64,000 bases of DNA, from assembly GCF_029919115.1 (NCBI RefSeq), contig NZ_CP123990.1, positions 2,604,001-2,668,000 on the forward strand. The letters run 5' to 3'. The position numbers were made by a program, and so were the translations under genes. Below, piece by piece: positions 48,198-57,700 of this stretch. The stretch is from Variovorax paradoxus. Its GTDB lineage: Bacteria; Pseudomonadota; Gammaproteobacteria; Burkholderiales; Burkholderiaceae_C. The number at the start of each line of letters is the position of its first letter. Position 1 is the stretch's first letter. The notes under the pieces were generated by a model, which was not told where the DNA came from, made no database searches, and saw nothing but the letters and a program-made list of their open reading frames with translations.

Positions 48198-50159
48198 TTG
48201 AGCCGCTCTTTCAACCAACAACTCGATCAGCACGGCGCTTGGCGAAGCAATTTTGCTCACCGCCTCCAGTGGCTGTCCCGCTGGCTGACCGAGAACGAGC
48301 TGCTCGACCAGGCCGTGGCCGAGCGCCTGCGCGGCCTCGAGCTGCAGATTCGCAACAGCAAGGTCATGGTCGCTTTCGTGGCCGAGTTCTCGCGCGGCAA
48401 GTCGGAGCTGATCAACGCGATCTTCTTCGCCGGCTACGGGCGGCGCATCATGCCGGCCAGCGCGGGGCGCACGACGATGTGCCCGACCGAGCTGGGCTAC
48501 GACGCCGCGGTGTCGCCCAAGCTGCGGCTGCTGCCGATCGAAACCCGGCTCGAACCCCATTCGCTCACGCATTGGCGTGAAAAGCCCACGCGCTGGACTG
48601 AAATTGCAATCGACGTGGAGAACGCCGAGCAACTCGCCCAGGCCATGGGCAAGGTGGCCGAAGTTCGCTGGGTCAGCAAGGACGAGGCGAACGCGCTGGG
48701 TTTCTGGAACGAAGAAACGCCCGACGACAACCCGGTGCAGGACGCCGAAGGCCGTGTCGAAATTCCGCGCTGGCGCCATGCCATCCTGAACATGCCTCAC
48801 CCCCTGCTGGAGCAGGGACTGGTCATTCTGGACACGCCGGGCCTGAACGCGATTGGCGCCGAGCCCGAACTCACGGTGAGCCTCATTCCGCAGGCGCATG
48901 CGGTCGTCTTCATTCTTGGTGCCGAAACCGGCGTGACGCGTTCCGACCTGTCCATCTGGCGCGAGCACCTGGTCACCGAGAGCGAAGGCAGCGACACGCG
49001 CTTCGTGGTGCTCAACAAGATCGACACCATGTGGGACACGCTCAGCACGCCCGCGCAGATCGAAATGCAGATCGAGCGCCAGCGTGAAGTGGCGGCCAAG
49101 TTTCTCGAGGTTCCGCTGGTGCAGGTGCTGCCGGTTTCGGCGCAAAAGGGCCTGCAGGCAAAGATACAGCGCGATGGCCGGCTGCTCGAGGCCAGCCGTC
49201 TGCTGGCGCTCGAAACGCTGCTCGCCGAAGGCGTGCTCGGCAAGCGCGAAACGATGCTGCGGCTTGCCGTCGATGCAGGCATGGTGGCATTGCGCGCCGA
49301 GGCCGAACGCATCCTGAAAGTACGCCAGCGCGATCTTTCCGAGCAGGCGCTCGAACTGCAGGGGCTGCGCGGCAAGAACGTTTCCGTCATCCGCCACATG
49401 CGTTCGCGCATCGACCAGGAGCAGACCGAGTTCGAAGGCAGCAACACGCGCATCCTCGCGCTGCGCTCCGTGCAGGGCAAGCTGCTGCGCGAGGTATATG
49501 CCGTGCTCGGCCGTACCGCGCTCAAGGCCGACATGGTGCGGCTTTCGACCGCGCTCAAGCGCCCCGGCATCAAGCTCAACGTGCGCAAGGTGTACGGCGA
49601 GACCTTCGATTCGTTGCGCAACAACCTGCGCGAAGTGCAGGCGACCACGGCCGAGATCCAGTCGATGCTGCACGCCACCTTTCGTCAGCTCAACGCGGAG
49701 CAGGGCTTCAACTTGCAGGCGCCTGCGGAGCCCGACCTGACGAGCTTCGAGCAGGAGCTGAGCCAGATCGAGCGCAGCCACATCCACTACCTGAGCGTCG
49801 GCAATCTGCTGAGGCTGGCGCAGGCGGATTTCTGCGACAAGCTGGTGCGCGCGCTTGCGAGCCGGCTGCGGCTGGTCAACGAAGCGGCCATGACCGAGGT
49901 CGAGCGTTGGAGCAAAGGTGCAAGCGCGCAGATCGACGCACAGCTGAAGGAGCGCCGCCGCACTTTCAGCAAGCGCATCCAGGCGATCGAACGCATCCAG
50001 AACGCGGCGGGCAATCTCGACGAGCGTTTGCTCGAGCTTGCCGCGCAAGAGAGCAGCCTGGCCGAGTTGCATCTTCGGCTGAATGAATTCACTTCGATGA
50101 TCACGCATCAGGGAAAGCCGGCTGCTCCGGCCGCCATCGGCGAACTGCGTGCGGCCTGA
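48198..50159 (+). CDS. Dynamin-like GTPase
   Basis: A 653-aa large GTPase of the bacterial dynamin type. G1 is AEFSRGKS (residues 62-69; Ala replaces the usual first Gly). A Thr for G2 lies in RTTMCPTELGY, G3 is DTPGLNAIG (about 212) and G4 is NKID (about 273). The rest is a long helical stalk with coiled-coil potential (about 370-640). There is no clear membrane segment, so any membrane contact would be through a paddle or partner. The start is TTG (MSRSFNQQLDQHG); no in-frame ATG precedes the G1 motif. It lies between mutM and mutY, and its role is unknown; membrane remodelling or repair is possible. Confidence 0.87.
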   Translation: MSRSFNQQLDQHGAWRSNFAHRLQWLSRWLTENELLDQAVAERLRGLELQIRNSKVMVAFVAEFSRGKSELINAIFFAGYGRRIMPASAGRTTMCPTELGYDAAVSPKLRLLPIETRLEPHSLTHWREKPTRWTEIAIDVENAEQLAQAMGKVAEVRWVSKDEANALGFWNEETPDDNPVQDAEGRVEIPRWRHAILNMPHPLLEQGLVILDTPGLNAIGAEPELTVSLIPQAHAVVFILGAETGVTRSDLSIWREHLVTESEGSDTRFVVLNKIDTMWDTLSTPAQIEMQIERQREVAAKFLEVPLVQVLPVSAQKGLQAKIQRDGRLLEASRLLALETLLAEGVLGKRETMLRLAVDAGMVALRAEAERILKVRQRDLSEQALELQGLRGKNVSVIRHMRSRIDQEQTEFEGSNTRILALRSVQGKLLREVYAVLGRTALKADMVRLSTALKRPGIKLNVRKVYGETFDSLRNNLREVQATTAEIQSMLHATFRQLNAEQGFNLQAPAEPDLTSFEQELSQIERSHIHYLSVGNLLRLAQADFCDKLVRALASRLRLVNEAAMTEVERWSKGASAQIDAQLKERRRTFSKRIQAIERIQNAAGNLDERLLELAAQESSLAELHLRLNEFTSMITHQGKPAAPAAIGELRAA

Positions 50160-50166
50160 TCGTCCG

Positions 50167-51231
50167 GTGTCCGGCGGCGCGACGCAAGAGTTGCACATGC
50201 CGCCCGATTTCGCGCAGCGCGTGGTGGCCTGGCAGCGCAGCCACGGCCGCAGCGAGTTGCCGTGGCAGAACACGCGCGATCCGTACCGCGTGTGGCTGTC
50301 GGAGGTCATGCTCCAGCAGACGCAGGTTTCGACGGTGCTCGGTTACTTTGCGCGTTTTCTCGAACGGTTTCCGACGGTGCGGGCGTTGGCCGACGGCACC
50401 GAGGACGAGGTGTTCGGGCTCTGGAGCGGCCTGGGCTACTACAGCCGGGCGCGCAACATGCACCGCTGCGCCCAGGAGGTTGTGGCGCGCTTTGGCGGCG
50501 AGTTTCCTCGCACCGCCGCCGAGCTCACCACCTTGCCCGGCATTGGCCGTTCCACCGCATCGGCAATTGCAGCCTTCTGCTTCGGCGAGCGCGTCGCAAT
50601 TCTCGACGGCAACGTGAAGCGCGTGCTCACGCGCATGCTCGGCTTTGGCGGAGACATGTCTTCGTCGGCGCAGGAGCGCGCGCTGTGGGACAAGGCCACC
50701 CAGCTGCTTCCGCCCGACGGGCAAAAAGAAGACATTGCAAGCTATACGCAAGGCGTGATGGACCTGGGCGCCACGGTGTGCCTTCCGCGCAAGCCAAGCT
50801 GCATGATCTGCCCGGTGAACAGCATCTGCACCGGCTTGCGAGAAGGGCAGCCGGAGCGTTATCCCGTCAAGACCCGCAAGCTGAAACGCAGCGCCCAGTC
50901 GCTCTGGGCGCTGCTGGCGCGCGATGTGCAAGGCCGTGTCTGGCTGGAGAAGCGGCCTGCCAAGGGAATCTGGGCCGGGCTCTATTGCCTGCCGGTGTTC
51001 GACAGCCGCGAAGACCTGCTGGCCGCACTGCCGCCGGCCGCGCAGCGCAAGGCGCAAGACCTGCCGTCTTTCGTGCACGTGCTGACCCACAAGGACTTGC
51101 ATCTTCACCCTGTGATGCTCCAGGGCGGGCAGCCGCAAGGCGAGACCGCGCGCTGGGTGGAGGCGGAGGAATGGGGCCGGCTCGGGCTGCCGGCACCGAT
51201 GCGCAAGCTGCTGGAAAGCAGCGGGGGCTAG
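50167..51231 (+). CDS. mutY: A/G-specific adenine glycosylase
   Basis: An enzyme of about 354 aa that removes adenine mispaired with 8-oxoguanine. Catalytic Glu is in WLSEVMLQQTQVSTVL, the helix-hairpin-helix in TTLPGIGRSTASAI, and the catalytic Asp in ILDGNVKRVLTR. A [4Fe-4S] loop is spaced C-x6-C-x2-C-x5-C (CLPRKPSCMICPVNSIC). A C-terminal NUDIX-like 8-oxoG recognition domain starts near residue 235. Possible starts are GTG 50149, GTG 50167 and ATG 50197; the conserved part begins PPDFAQRVVAWQ, so all are compatible. Confidence 0.95.
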   Translation: MSGGATQELHMPPDFAQRVVAWQRSHGRSELPWQNTRDPYRVWLSEVMLQQTQVSTVLGYFARFLERFPTVRALADGTEDEVFGLWSGLGYYSRARNMHRCAQEVVARFGGEFPRTAAELTTLPGIGRSTASAIAAFCFGERVAILDGNVKRVLTRMLGFGGDMSSSAQERALWDKATQLLPPDGQKEDIASYTQGVMDLGATVCLPRKPSCMICPVNSICTGLREGQPERYPVKTRKLKRSAQSLWALLARDVQGRVWLEKRPAKGIWAGLYCLPVFDSREDLLAALPPAAQRKAQDLPSFVHVLTHKDLHLHPVMLQGGQPQGETARWVEAEEWGRLGLPAPMRKLLESSGG

Positions 51232-51259
51232 CTCCGGGAACTGCCGGCTGTGGGCGAGT

Positions 51260-52135
51260 TCAGATCGCGTCCAGCTCGCGATGCCGCTTGAGGGCGCCCC
51301 AACGTGCGCCGAACGCGCGTGCCAGCTGTTCGACCAGGAACACCGATCGATGCTGGCCGCCGGTGCAGCCGATGGCCACCGTCACATAGCTGCGATGGTC
51401 TCGCGCCAGCGCATCCAGCCAGCGCGAAAGAAACTGCTCGATATCGTCGTACATGCGCGCCACGTCTTCGTGTTCGCGCAGCCACTCGATCACCGGCGTG
51501 TCGCGGCCCGTCAGCGGCCGCAGGGTGGGCACGTAATGCGGGTTGGGGAGCATGCGCACATCGAACACGTAGTCGGCGTCCAGCGGCACGCCGCGCTTGA
51601 AAGCGAACGATTCGAACACCAGCGTCAGTGCGCTCTGCGGCGCGGAGATCAATGCCTTGATGTAGCTCTGCAGCTGCGCCGGCCGTATCAGGCTGGTGTC
51701 GATCACGTCGGCGCCGTCGCGCAAGTCGGCCAGCAGCTCGCGCTCCAGTTCAATGGCCTGCACCAGCGCGCGCTCCTGCTCCGGGGCATCGGTGCGGCCC
51801 TCCTGGCGCGACAGCGGATGCCGCCGGCGAGTCTCGGAATAGCGCCGCAGCAGCGCATCGGTGGTGGCGTCGAGAAACAGCGAACGCAGCGAAACACCGT
51901 CCTGGCGCAACGCTTCGAGCTGCTGCGGAACGATCGGTAGCGACACGCCGCTGCGCACGTCCATGGCAATGGCCACGCGCTTGGCTTCTTGCTCTTGCTG
52001 CAGCGCGATGAAAGGGCTCAGCAGTTCGGGTGGAAGGTTGTCGACACAGTAGTAGCCTGCGTCTTCCAGCGCGTGCAGGGCTACGGACTTGCCTGAGCCC
52101 GACATGCCGGTGATGAGCACCAGATCGAGGTTCAT
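51260..52135 (-). CDS. rapZ: RNase adapter protein RapZ
   Basis: A 291-aa P-loop protein. Walker A GMSGSGKS is at residues 10-17, followed by [18 protein letters not shown]. The C-terminal domain has [25 protein letters not shown] and [11 protein letters not shown]. In E. coli RapZ binds the GlmZ small RNA and glucosamine 6-phosphate to tune glmS; that role is inferred here by homology. Its ATG overlaps the recN stop by one base (TAATG). Confidence 0.94.
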   Translation of the reverse strand: MNLDLVLITGMSGSGKSVALHALEDAGYYCVDNLPPELLSPFIALQQEQEAKRVAIAMDVRSGVSLPIVPQQLEALRQDGVSLRSLFLDATTDALLRRYSETRRRHPLSRQEGRTDAPEQERALVQAIELERELLADLRDGADVIDTSLIRPAQLQSYIKALISAPQSALTLVFESFAFKRGVPLDADYVFDVRMLPNPHYVPTLRPLTGRDTPVIEWLREHEDVARMYDDIEQFLSRWLDALARDHRSYVTVAIGCTGGQHRSVFLVEQLARAFGARWGALKRHRELDAI

Positions 52136-53814
52136 TACAGCGTTGCCGAAGTCTTGTGGCCCAGCATTTCGCGGGCGTGCGCCAGCGAGGTGTTCGAAAC
52201 CTTCTCGCCGCCGAGCATGCGGGCGATTTCGCGGGCGCGGTTTTCGTCGTCTAGCCGCGAAACGCCGCTTTCGGTCCGCGGGCCGTCCTGGCCGGCCGCG
52301 GCGGTCTGCCGCTTGGCCACCACCAGGTGGTGATCGGCACAGGCAGCGACTTGCGGCAGGTGGGTGACGGCCAGCACCTGGCGGTCGCGCCCGAGCTGCT
52401 TCATGAGGCGCCCCACGGTCTCGGCGACAGCCCCACCCACCCCGGCATCGACCTCGTCGAAGATCAGCGTTTGCGCGGCGCCAAGCTGGCTTGTGGTGAC
52501 CGCAATGGCCAAGGCAATGCGGGAGAGCTCGCCGCCCGAAGCCACCTTGCCGATGGGGCGGGGCGTGCTGCCCGGATGCCCGCTCACCAGAAAGGCGACG
52601 TCTTCGAGCCCCGCGCGGCCCGGCTGCGCGAGCGGCTGCAGTTCGACTTCGAACCGGCCGCCCTGCATGCCCAGCCCCTGCATGGCCTGCGTGACCGCTT
52701 CGGACAGGCGCGGCGCGGCCTGCTTACGCAACTTGGCAAGCGCCTTGGCTTCCTTCATGTAGCCCTGCTGCGCGGTTTGCTCGGCACGCTCCAGGCTTTC
52801 GAGATCGCTTTGCGCGTCCAGCGCCTTCAACTCGGCTTGCCAACCGGCCAGCAGCGCGGGCAGGTCGTCGGGCGTGCGCTTGTAGCGGCGGGCCAGAGAC
52901 ATCCACAAGCCCATGCGCTCGTCCAGTTCGGCAAGGCGCTGCGGATCGGCCTCGGCGTCGCGCAGGTAGCCGTGCAGCGAATGCGCGGCGTCGGAGGCCT
53001 GCGCCACGCTGGAGGCCAGCACCTCGCCCAGTGCGCGGAATTCGGGCTCGATGTGCTCGCAGTTCTGCAGCAGCGTTACCGCCCGCGAAAGCGCTGCCAG
53101 GGCGCCGTTGTCGTCGTCTTCCAATGCCTGGCTTGCGCCCTGCGCCGCATCGATCAGCGCCTGGGCGTTCGAGACGCGTGCGTGGTTGGTCGAAAGCTCT
53201 TCCCACTCGCCTTCGGCCGGCGCCAGCTTCATGACCTCGGCAATCTGCCATTGCAGCCGTTCGCGCTCGCGCTGCAGCGAATCTTGCGCGGAGCGCGCGT
53301 TGTCGAGTGCGGAGATTGCCTGCCGCCAGCTGTGCCAGGCGGCGTCCAGCGCATCGGTGCGCACGCCGGCATACGCGTCGAGCAGGCCGCGCACGGCCTC
53401 GGGGCGCGTGAGGCTTTGCCATGCATGTTGGCCGTGAATGTCGAGCAGGCGGTCGCCGAGTTCCCGCAGCTGCGTGGCCGTGGCCGGGCTGCCGTTGATC
53501 CAGCCGCGGCTGCGGCCTTGCAGGTCCACCGTGCGGCGCAGCAGCAGGGCGTCGCCGGACTCGAACCCGCCTTCGTCGAGCCAGTCTGCAAAGGCCGGAT
53601 CGGCGTCGAATTCGGCGCTCACGTCCAGGCGCTCGGCACCCTCGCGCACCGCGCCTGCATCGGCACGGTTGCCCAGCGCCAGTTGAAGCGCGTCGATCAA
53701 TATGGATTTGCCCGCGCCGGTTTCGCCGGTGAGTACCGTAAAGCCGGCGGACAGGTCGAGTTCGAGTGATCGCACGATCACGAAGTCGCGCAGTGCGATG
53801 CGTCGCAGCGCCAT
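52135..53814 (-). CDS. recN: DNA repair protein RecN
   Basis: A 559-aa SMC-like ATPase acting at double-strand breaks. Walker A GETGAGKS is near residues 30-37, then a long coiled-coil arm (about 150-370). The C-terminal signature [14 protein letters not shown] precedes Walker [13 protein letters not shown]. It is one base pair behind nadK and overlaps rapZ, so nadK-recN-rapZ is one operon. No LexA box is evident before nadK. Confidence 0.96.
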   Translation of the reverse strand: MALRRIALRDFVIVRSLELDLSAGFTVLTGETGAGKSILIDALQLALGNRADAGAVREGAERLDVSAEFDADPAFADWLDEGGFESGDALLLRRTVDLQGRSRGWINGSPATATQLRELGDRLLDIHGQHAWQSLTRPEAVRGLLDAYAGVRTDALDAAWHSWRQAISALDNARSAQDSLQRERERLQWQIAEVMKLAPAEGEWEELSTNHARVSNAQALIDAAQGASQALEDDDNGALAALSRAVTLLQNCEHIEPEFRALGEVLASSVAQASDAAHSLHGYLRDAEADPQRLAELDERMGLWMSLARRYKRTPDDLPALLAGWQAELKALDAQSDLESLERAEQTAQQGYMKEAKALAKLRKQAAPRLSEAVTQAMQGLGMQGGRFEVELQPLAQPGRAGLEDVAFLVSGHPGSTPRPIGKVASGGELSRIALAIAVTTSQLGAAQTLIFDEVDAGVGGAVAETVGRLMKQLGRDRQVLAVTHLPQVAACADHHLVVAKRQTAAAGQDGPRTESGVSRLDDENRAREIARMLGGEKVSNTSLAHAREMLGHKTSATL

Positions 53815-53815
53815 C

Positions 53816-54730
53816 TCAGGAGCCCCCTTCGTTCCAATGAAGTTTTTTGCGCAGCGTGTCGAAGTAGCTCCAGCCCCGCGGGTGCAGAAAGCGCACCCGG
53901 AAGTCGGAGCGCCGCACCACCACCCGGTCGCCGATGGCGAGCGAAGCCAGGGATTGCATGTCGAAATTGGCGCTGGCGCCGCGCCCCGACACCAGTTCGA
54001 TCACGATCTCGTCCGCGTCCGGCAGCAGCACCGGGCGGTTCGACAGCGTGTGCGGTGCAATGGGCACCAGCACCCAGCCCGGTACCGCCGGATGCAGCAG
54101 CGGCCCCCCGGCCGACAGCGCATAGGCCGTCGAGCCCGTTGGAGACGCAATGATCAGCCCGTCGGCGCGCTGGTTGGCCACGAAATGCCGGCCCACCGAA
54201 ACCCGCAGCTCGACCATGCCCGAGGTGGAGTCGCGGTTCACCACCACATCGTTCATGGCCAGCGCATCGAAAACCGATACACCGTCGCGTATGACCTGCG
54301 CATGCATGAGGCTGCGGTGGTCTTCTTCGTATTCGCCGGCCAGCATGGGAATCAGCGTGGCCTGGTAGTTGTCGATCGGAATGTCGGTGATGAAGCCGAG
54401 CCGTCCGCGGTTGATGCCGATCAGCGGAATGCCGTAGCACGCCAGTTGCCGGCCAATGCCCAGCATGGTGCCGTCGCCTCCCACCACCAGGCCCAGGTCG
54501 CAGCGCTGCCCGATTTCTGCAACGCTCAGCGGCTCGTAGCGGCCGCCTGCGATGGCGTCCGCATCGGCGGCTTCCGCAGCAGCAGATTTCTCGACAAAAA
54601 CCGTGCACCCTTGCGATTCCAGGAACGCGCCAATATCTTCCATGACGCCGTCGCGCGCATCCGCCTGCGCCCTGGCGCCTGAAGCCTGGTATTTGCCGAT
54701 CAGGGCGACATTGCGGAAGCGAGAAGTCAT
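53816..54730 (-). CDS. nadK: NAD kinase
   Basis: A 304-aa kinase making NADP from NAD. GGDGT is at residues 84-88 ([11 protein letters not shown]), [10 protein letters not shown] follows, the catalytic-site segment is [14 protein letters not shown], and [19 protein letters not shown] is the second diagnostic motif. The ATG at 54730 is preferred over a TTG two codons upstream. It is divergent from hrcA across 28 bp of AT-rich DNA, the shared promoter region. Confidence 0.96.
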   Translation of the reverse strand: MTSRFRNVALIGKYQASGARAQADARDGVMEDIGAFLESQGCTVFVEKSAAAEAADADAIAGGRYEPLSVAEIGQRCDLGLVVGGDGTMLGIGRQLACYGIPLIGINRGRLGFITDIPIDNYQATLIPMLAGEYEEDHRSLMHAQVIRDGVSVFDALAMNDVVVNRDSTSGMVELRVSVGRHFVANQRADGLIIASPTGSTAYALSAGGPLLHPAVPGWVLVPIAPHTLSNRPVLLPDADEIVIELVSGRGASANFDMQSLASLAIGDRVVVRRSDFRVRFLHPRGWSYFDTLRKKLHWNEGGS

Positions 54731-54758
54731 GTACAAATTACAACACTAAAATCTTGCA

Positions 54759-55766
54759 ATGCTGGACGACCGTGCCAAGTTGCTCCTGAAGACATTGGTG
54801 GAGCGTTACATCGCCGAAGGCCAACCGGTCGGGTCGCGGACTTTGTCGCGCGCGCCGGGGCTGGACCTTTCACCCGCGACCATCCGCAACGTCATGTCGG
54901 ACCTCGAGGCGCTGGGGTTGATTGCAAGCCCCCACACCTCCGCCGGCCGCATTCCCACGGCCCGTGGCTACCGGCTCTTCGTCGACACCATGCTCACTGC
55001 CGAGCGCGAGCAGATGAGCGCGCCGAGCCTTGCGCCCGACCAGCCGCAGAAGGTGATTGCGAACGCCGCCAGCCTGCTGTCCAACCTGTCGCAGTTCGTG
55101 GGCGTGGTCATGGCGCCGCGGCGCGCGTCGGTGTTCAAGCAGATCGAGTTCCTGAAGCTCTCCGAGCGGCGGCTGCTGGTGATCATCGTCTCGCCGGACG
55201 GCGACGTGCAAAACCGCGTGATCTTTCCCGAGGCGGACTACACGCAGTCGCAACTTGTCGAGGCGTCGAACTACATCAACGCCCACTATGCGGGCCTGAC
55301 CATCGAGCAGGTGCGCGACCGGCTTCAGTCAGAAGTCGAGAAGCTGCGCGGCGAAATTGCCGCGTTGATGCAGGCGGCCGTCAAGGTCAGCTCCGAGGTG
55401 CTCACCGAGGCGCAGGAAGACGACGTTGTGATCTCGGGCGAGCGCAACCTGCTTTCCGTGACCGATTTTTCCAGCGACATGGGACAACTGCGCCGCGCCT
55501 TCGAACTGTTCGAGCAAAAGGCGCAGCTCATGCGGTTGCTCGACGTGTCGAGCAAAGCCGAGGGCGTGCGCATCTTCATCGGCGGCGAGAGCCAGGTGGT
55601 GCCCATCGAAGAGCTTTCCATCGTCAGCGCCAACTACGAGGTCGATGGGCAGGTCGTGGGCACTCTGGGCGTCATCGGCCCGACCCGCATGCCCTATGAG
55701 CGCATGATCCAGATCGTCGACATCACCTCGCGCCTGGTCAGCAACGCGCTGAGCCACCGCAAGTAA
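54759..55766 (+). CDS. hrcA: Heat-inducible transcription repressor HrcA
   Basis: A 335-aa repressor of class I heat-shock genes. The N-terminal winged helix ([53 protein letters not shown]) is diagnostic, as is the GAF-like core ending [19 protein letters not shown] box at 54748 lies so close to the ATG that the transcript may have almost no leader. No CIRCE element (TTAGCACTC-N9-GAGTGCTAA) is present upstream, so it is not obviously self-regulated. Confidence 0.96.
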   Translation: MLDDRAKLLLKTLVERYIAEGQPVGSRTLSRAPGLDLSPATIRNVMSDLEALGLIASPHTSAGRIPTARGYRLFVDTMLTAEREQMSAPSLAPDQPQKVIANAASLLSNLSQFVGVVMAPRRASVFKQIEFLKLSERRLLVIIVSPDGDVQNRVIFPEADYTQSQLVEASNYINAHYAGLTIEQVRDRLQSEVEKLRGEIAALMQAAVKVSSEVLTEAQEDDVVISGERNLLSVTDFSSDMGQLRRAFELFEQKAQLMRLLDVSSKAEGVRIFIGGESQVVPIEELSIVSANYEVDGQVVGTLGVIGPTRMPYERMIQIVDITSRLVSNALSHRK

Positions 55767-55798
55767 GCCGCACGGCGAATAGAATCGGGGTCTCTCGT

Positions 55799-55875
<77 letters not shown>

Positions 55876-55922
55876 CTCGCATTCATTTCTGATCTGGTCC
55901 GGCCAGGGGCAAAAATGGATGC

Positions 55923-55928
55923 TATAAT
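55923..55928 (+). promoter_or_regulatory. -10 box of the tRNA-Arg promoter
   Basis: A perfect TATAAT lies 10 bp before the tRNA-Arg 5' end, so transcription would start only a few bases ahead of the mature tRNA. No good -35 box is present at 17 bp. Confidence 0.5.
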
Positions 55929-55938
55929 CGATAGCTGT

Positions 55939-56015
55939 GCGGCTGTAGCTCAGTTGGATAGAGTACTTGGCTACGAACCAAGGGGTCGTGGGTTCAATTC
56001 CTGCCAGCCGCACCA
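55939..56015 (+). tRNA. tRNA-Arg (anticodon ACG)
   Basis: A 77-nt tRNA with encoded CCA. Acceptor stem GCGGCTG/CAGCCGC, anticodon stem CTTGG/CCAAG with loop CTACGAA giving ACG (inosine-modified, reading CGU/CGC/CGA). It is followed at once by a strong terminator. Confidence 0.97.
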
Positions 56016-56022
56016 CTCTCTT

Positions 56023-56058
56023 AAAGGGTTAGGACATCAACGTGTCCTAACCCTTTTT
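56023..56058 (+). terminator. Rho-independent terminator of the tRNA pair
   Basis: Perfect 14-bp stem AAAGGGTTAGGACA (56023-56036) / TGTCCTAACCCTTT (56043-56056), 6-nt loop TCAACG, then a T-run to 56058. It starts 8 bp after the tRNA-Arg CCA. Confidence 0.93.
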
Positions 56059-56071
56059 CTTTGGCTGGCGT

Positions 56072-56335
56072 CTAGCCGCATGCCAGGGAGGGATCTCCTG
56101 GCAGGGTGGTCACATCGATCGGCTCTCTGCCAATGCTTGTGGCAAACCACCGAAACGTGTTCGTTCGGTTGGCGCTGCGGCCCGTCGTGCGCACAAACAG
56201 ATAACCCGACGTTGCATTGCCCAGCCCATCCACCGGAATGCCGGCGGCGCGAAGCGCTGCGACTTCCGCGGTGGGGCTTATGTCGAACGGCAACTGCAAC
56301 GTGATCGTCGCGTTGTGAATGACCTGAGTGACCAT
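56072..56335 (-). CDS. Hypothetical protein, 87 aa
   Basis: An open frame (MVTQVIHNATITLQLPFDIS ... PGDPSLACG) with a GGGAAG ribosome site 3 nt before the ATG. There is no signal peptide or membrane segment, and I know no family. The conserved-looking part is SPTAEVAALRAAGIPVDGLGNATSGYLFVRT. It is monocistronic, between the tRNA-Arg terminator and the divergent gene at 56527. It could be real or spurious. Confidence 0.5.
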   Translation of the reverse strand: MVTQVIHNATITLQLPFDISPTAEVAALRAAGIPVDGLGNATSGYLFVRTTGRSANRTNTFRWFATSIGREPIDVTTLPGDPSLACG

Positions 56336-56526
56336 TGCTTCCCGCCAGAGTCAGTAGAGTTGCGAGCTTCCCTCTCGCCCCACTCATCTGTAACTAGGCG
56401 TAGGACTGAGTACCGTGACTTTTTTCACGCGAAATGAAAAATGTTAACGTTTATTGATCTGGTAACAAATAGAACCGACGGGATATGCCGGACCTCGGTG
56501 CGCAGGAAAACGGCATAGAGTGAACC

Positions 56527-56976
56527 ATGGGTACTCACGCAAGAACACGCGCATTTCCGTTCCTCTTCCTGCTTTTTTTAGCCGCGGGCCCGGTCTGGGC
56601 GGGAAAGATCACCTGCGTTCCGGGCGCAAGCAACGCAGCCGGATCGCCTTTCAATCCGATTCGCCGGATTTCAATCGACGAGCACTCGCGTACCGTCAAC
56701 ATCGACGTTGTTCGCTCCAGAACAAAAGACACCGAGACCATGGGCAAGATGCGGGCGGATCTGGTGAACATGGAAGAGAGCCAGTCCGGTGAGCCCATTT
56801 ATGTCTTCAATTCCATTCCAACTGTTGGCGTCGAGGCGACCAATCTGTTCAGGCTGGTCAAGACCACCGAATGGCACCTGATGAGCGCCAGCGTGGTGTA
56901 CGTGAGCAAGGTGCCGGCGCTGCGAGCCGTGGAGCAAAGCGTGGTCTTCGACTGCAAGCGCTCGGATATGGGGTGA
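56527..56976 (+). CDS. Hypothetical exported protein, 149 aa
   Basis: A signal peptide (residues 1-25; FPFLFLLFLAAGPVWA) precedes a small mature domain of about 124 residues with two Cys (KITCVPG near 29 and VVFDCKRSD near the C-terminus) that may form a disulfide. The pattern looks like alternating beta strands (RTVNIDVVRSRT, HLMSASVVYVSK). I do not recognise a family. AT-rich DNA at 56420-56480 upstream probably holds its promoter, and a terminator follows at 57047. Confidence 0.7.
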   Translation: MGTHARTRAFPFLFLLFLAAGPVWAGKITCVPGASNAAGSPFNPIRRISIDEHSRTVNIDVVRSRTKDTETMGKMRADLVNMEESQSGEPIYVFNSIPTVGVEATNLFRLVKTTEWHLMSASVVYVSKVPALRAVEQSVVFDCKRSDMG

Positions 56977-57046
56977 GGGGTGAGCGGTGAGAGGTAAAGG
57001 GTGAGGCAATCGGGGCACAATATCTGTCCATCGCACTTTCATCATG

Positions 57047-57078
57047 AAGGCCTGCAACGAAAGTTGCGGGCCTTTTTA
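57047..57078 (+). terminator. Rho-independent terminator between the exported protein and greB
   Basis: 12-bp stem AAGGCCTGCAAC (57047-57058) / GTTGCGGGCCTT (57064-57075), one T-G pair, loop GAAAA, then TTTTT. It ends just 7 bp before the greB ribosome site, so it could also act as a leader structure for greB. Confidence 0.8.
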
Positions 57079-57095
57079 AATTCGGAGGTTTTGCG

Positions 57096-57674
57096 TTGAG
57101 CAAAGCATTCACCAAGGAAACCGACGCCGGCGAAGACGACGACGGCGGCGAAAGCGCCGGCCCGGCGCTGCCCAGCGGCAGCAAGAACTACATCACGCCA
57201 GCCGGATATGCCCGGCTGCGCGACGAATTGCTGCAATTGATGGACGAAGAGCGCCCCAAGGTCGTCGAGGCGGTGCATTGGGCCGCCAAGAACGGCGACC
57301 GCTCGGAAAATGGCGATTACCTCTACGGCAAAAAGCGCCTGCGGGAAATCGACCGCCGCATCCGCTTTCTGACCAAGCGGCTCGAGATTGCCGAGGTGAC
57401 CGACCCCTCGGTGCACCATGGCAGCGATCAGGTTTTCTTTGGCGCCACGGTGCGCTATGCCGATGAAACGGGTGACGAACGCAGCGTGACCATCCTGGGC
57501 ATCGACGAAGCGGACAGCGCCCAATCGCAAGTCAGCTGGATCTCACCCATTGCCAGGGCTTTGCTCAAGTCACGCGAAGGCGATGTGGTGAAGCTTGTGA
57601 CGCCGGGCGGCACGCACGAGGTCGAGCTGCTGTCTGTGAGCTATCCCGCTCCGGGTTCAGGCACTGCGCCGTAA
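57096..57674 (+). CDS. greB: Transcription elongation factor GreB
   Basis: A 192-aa factor that stimulates transcript cleavage by backtracked RNA polymerase. After an acidic, probably disordered N-terminal extension (residues 5-28, EDDDGGES), the coiled-coil domain (NYITPAGYARLRDELLQLMDEERP) has acidic tip residues at NGDRSENGDYLYGKKRLREID. The C-terminal FKBP-like domain (VFFGATVRYADE) completes it. The start is TTG, supported by GGAGG 6-7 nt upstream. Confidence 0.94.
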   Translation: MSKAFTKETDAGEDDDGGESAGPALPSGSKNYITPAGYARLRDELLQLMDEERPKVVEAVHWAAKNGDRSENGDYLYGKKRLREIDRRIRFLTKRLEIAEVTDPSVHHGSDQVFFGATVRYADETGDERSVTILGIDEADSAQSQVSWISPIARALLKSREGDVVKLVTPGGTHEVELLSVSYPAPGSGTAP

Positions 57675-57700
57675 GCGCGCCGCCGGTTTCAGGCGGAATT

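Noticed and set aside
54731..54758. CIRCE operator upstream of hrcA
   Set aside because: No TTAGCACTC-N9-GAGTGCTAA or close variant is present in the short divergent gap.
55939..57045. Genomic island integrated at tRNA-Arg
   Set aside because: No integrase and no second copy of the tRNA 3' end were found; a normal terminator follows the tRNA.
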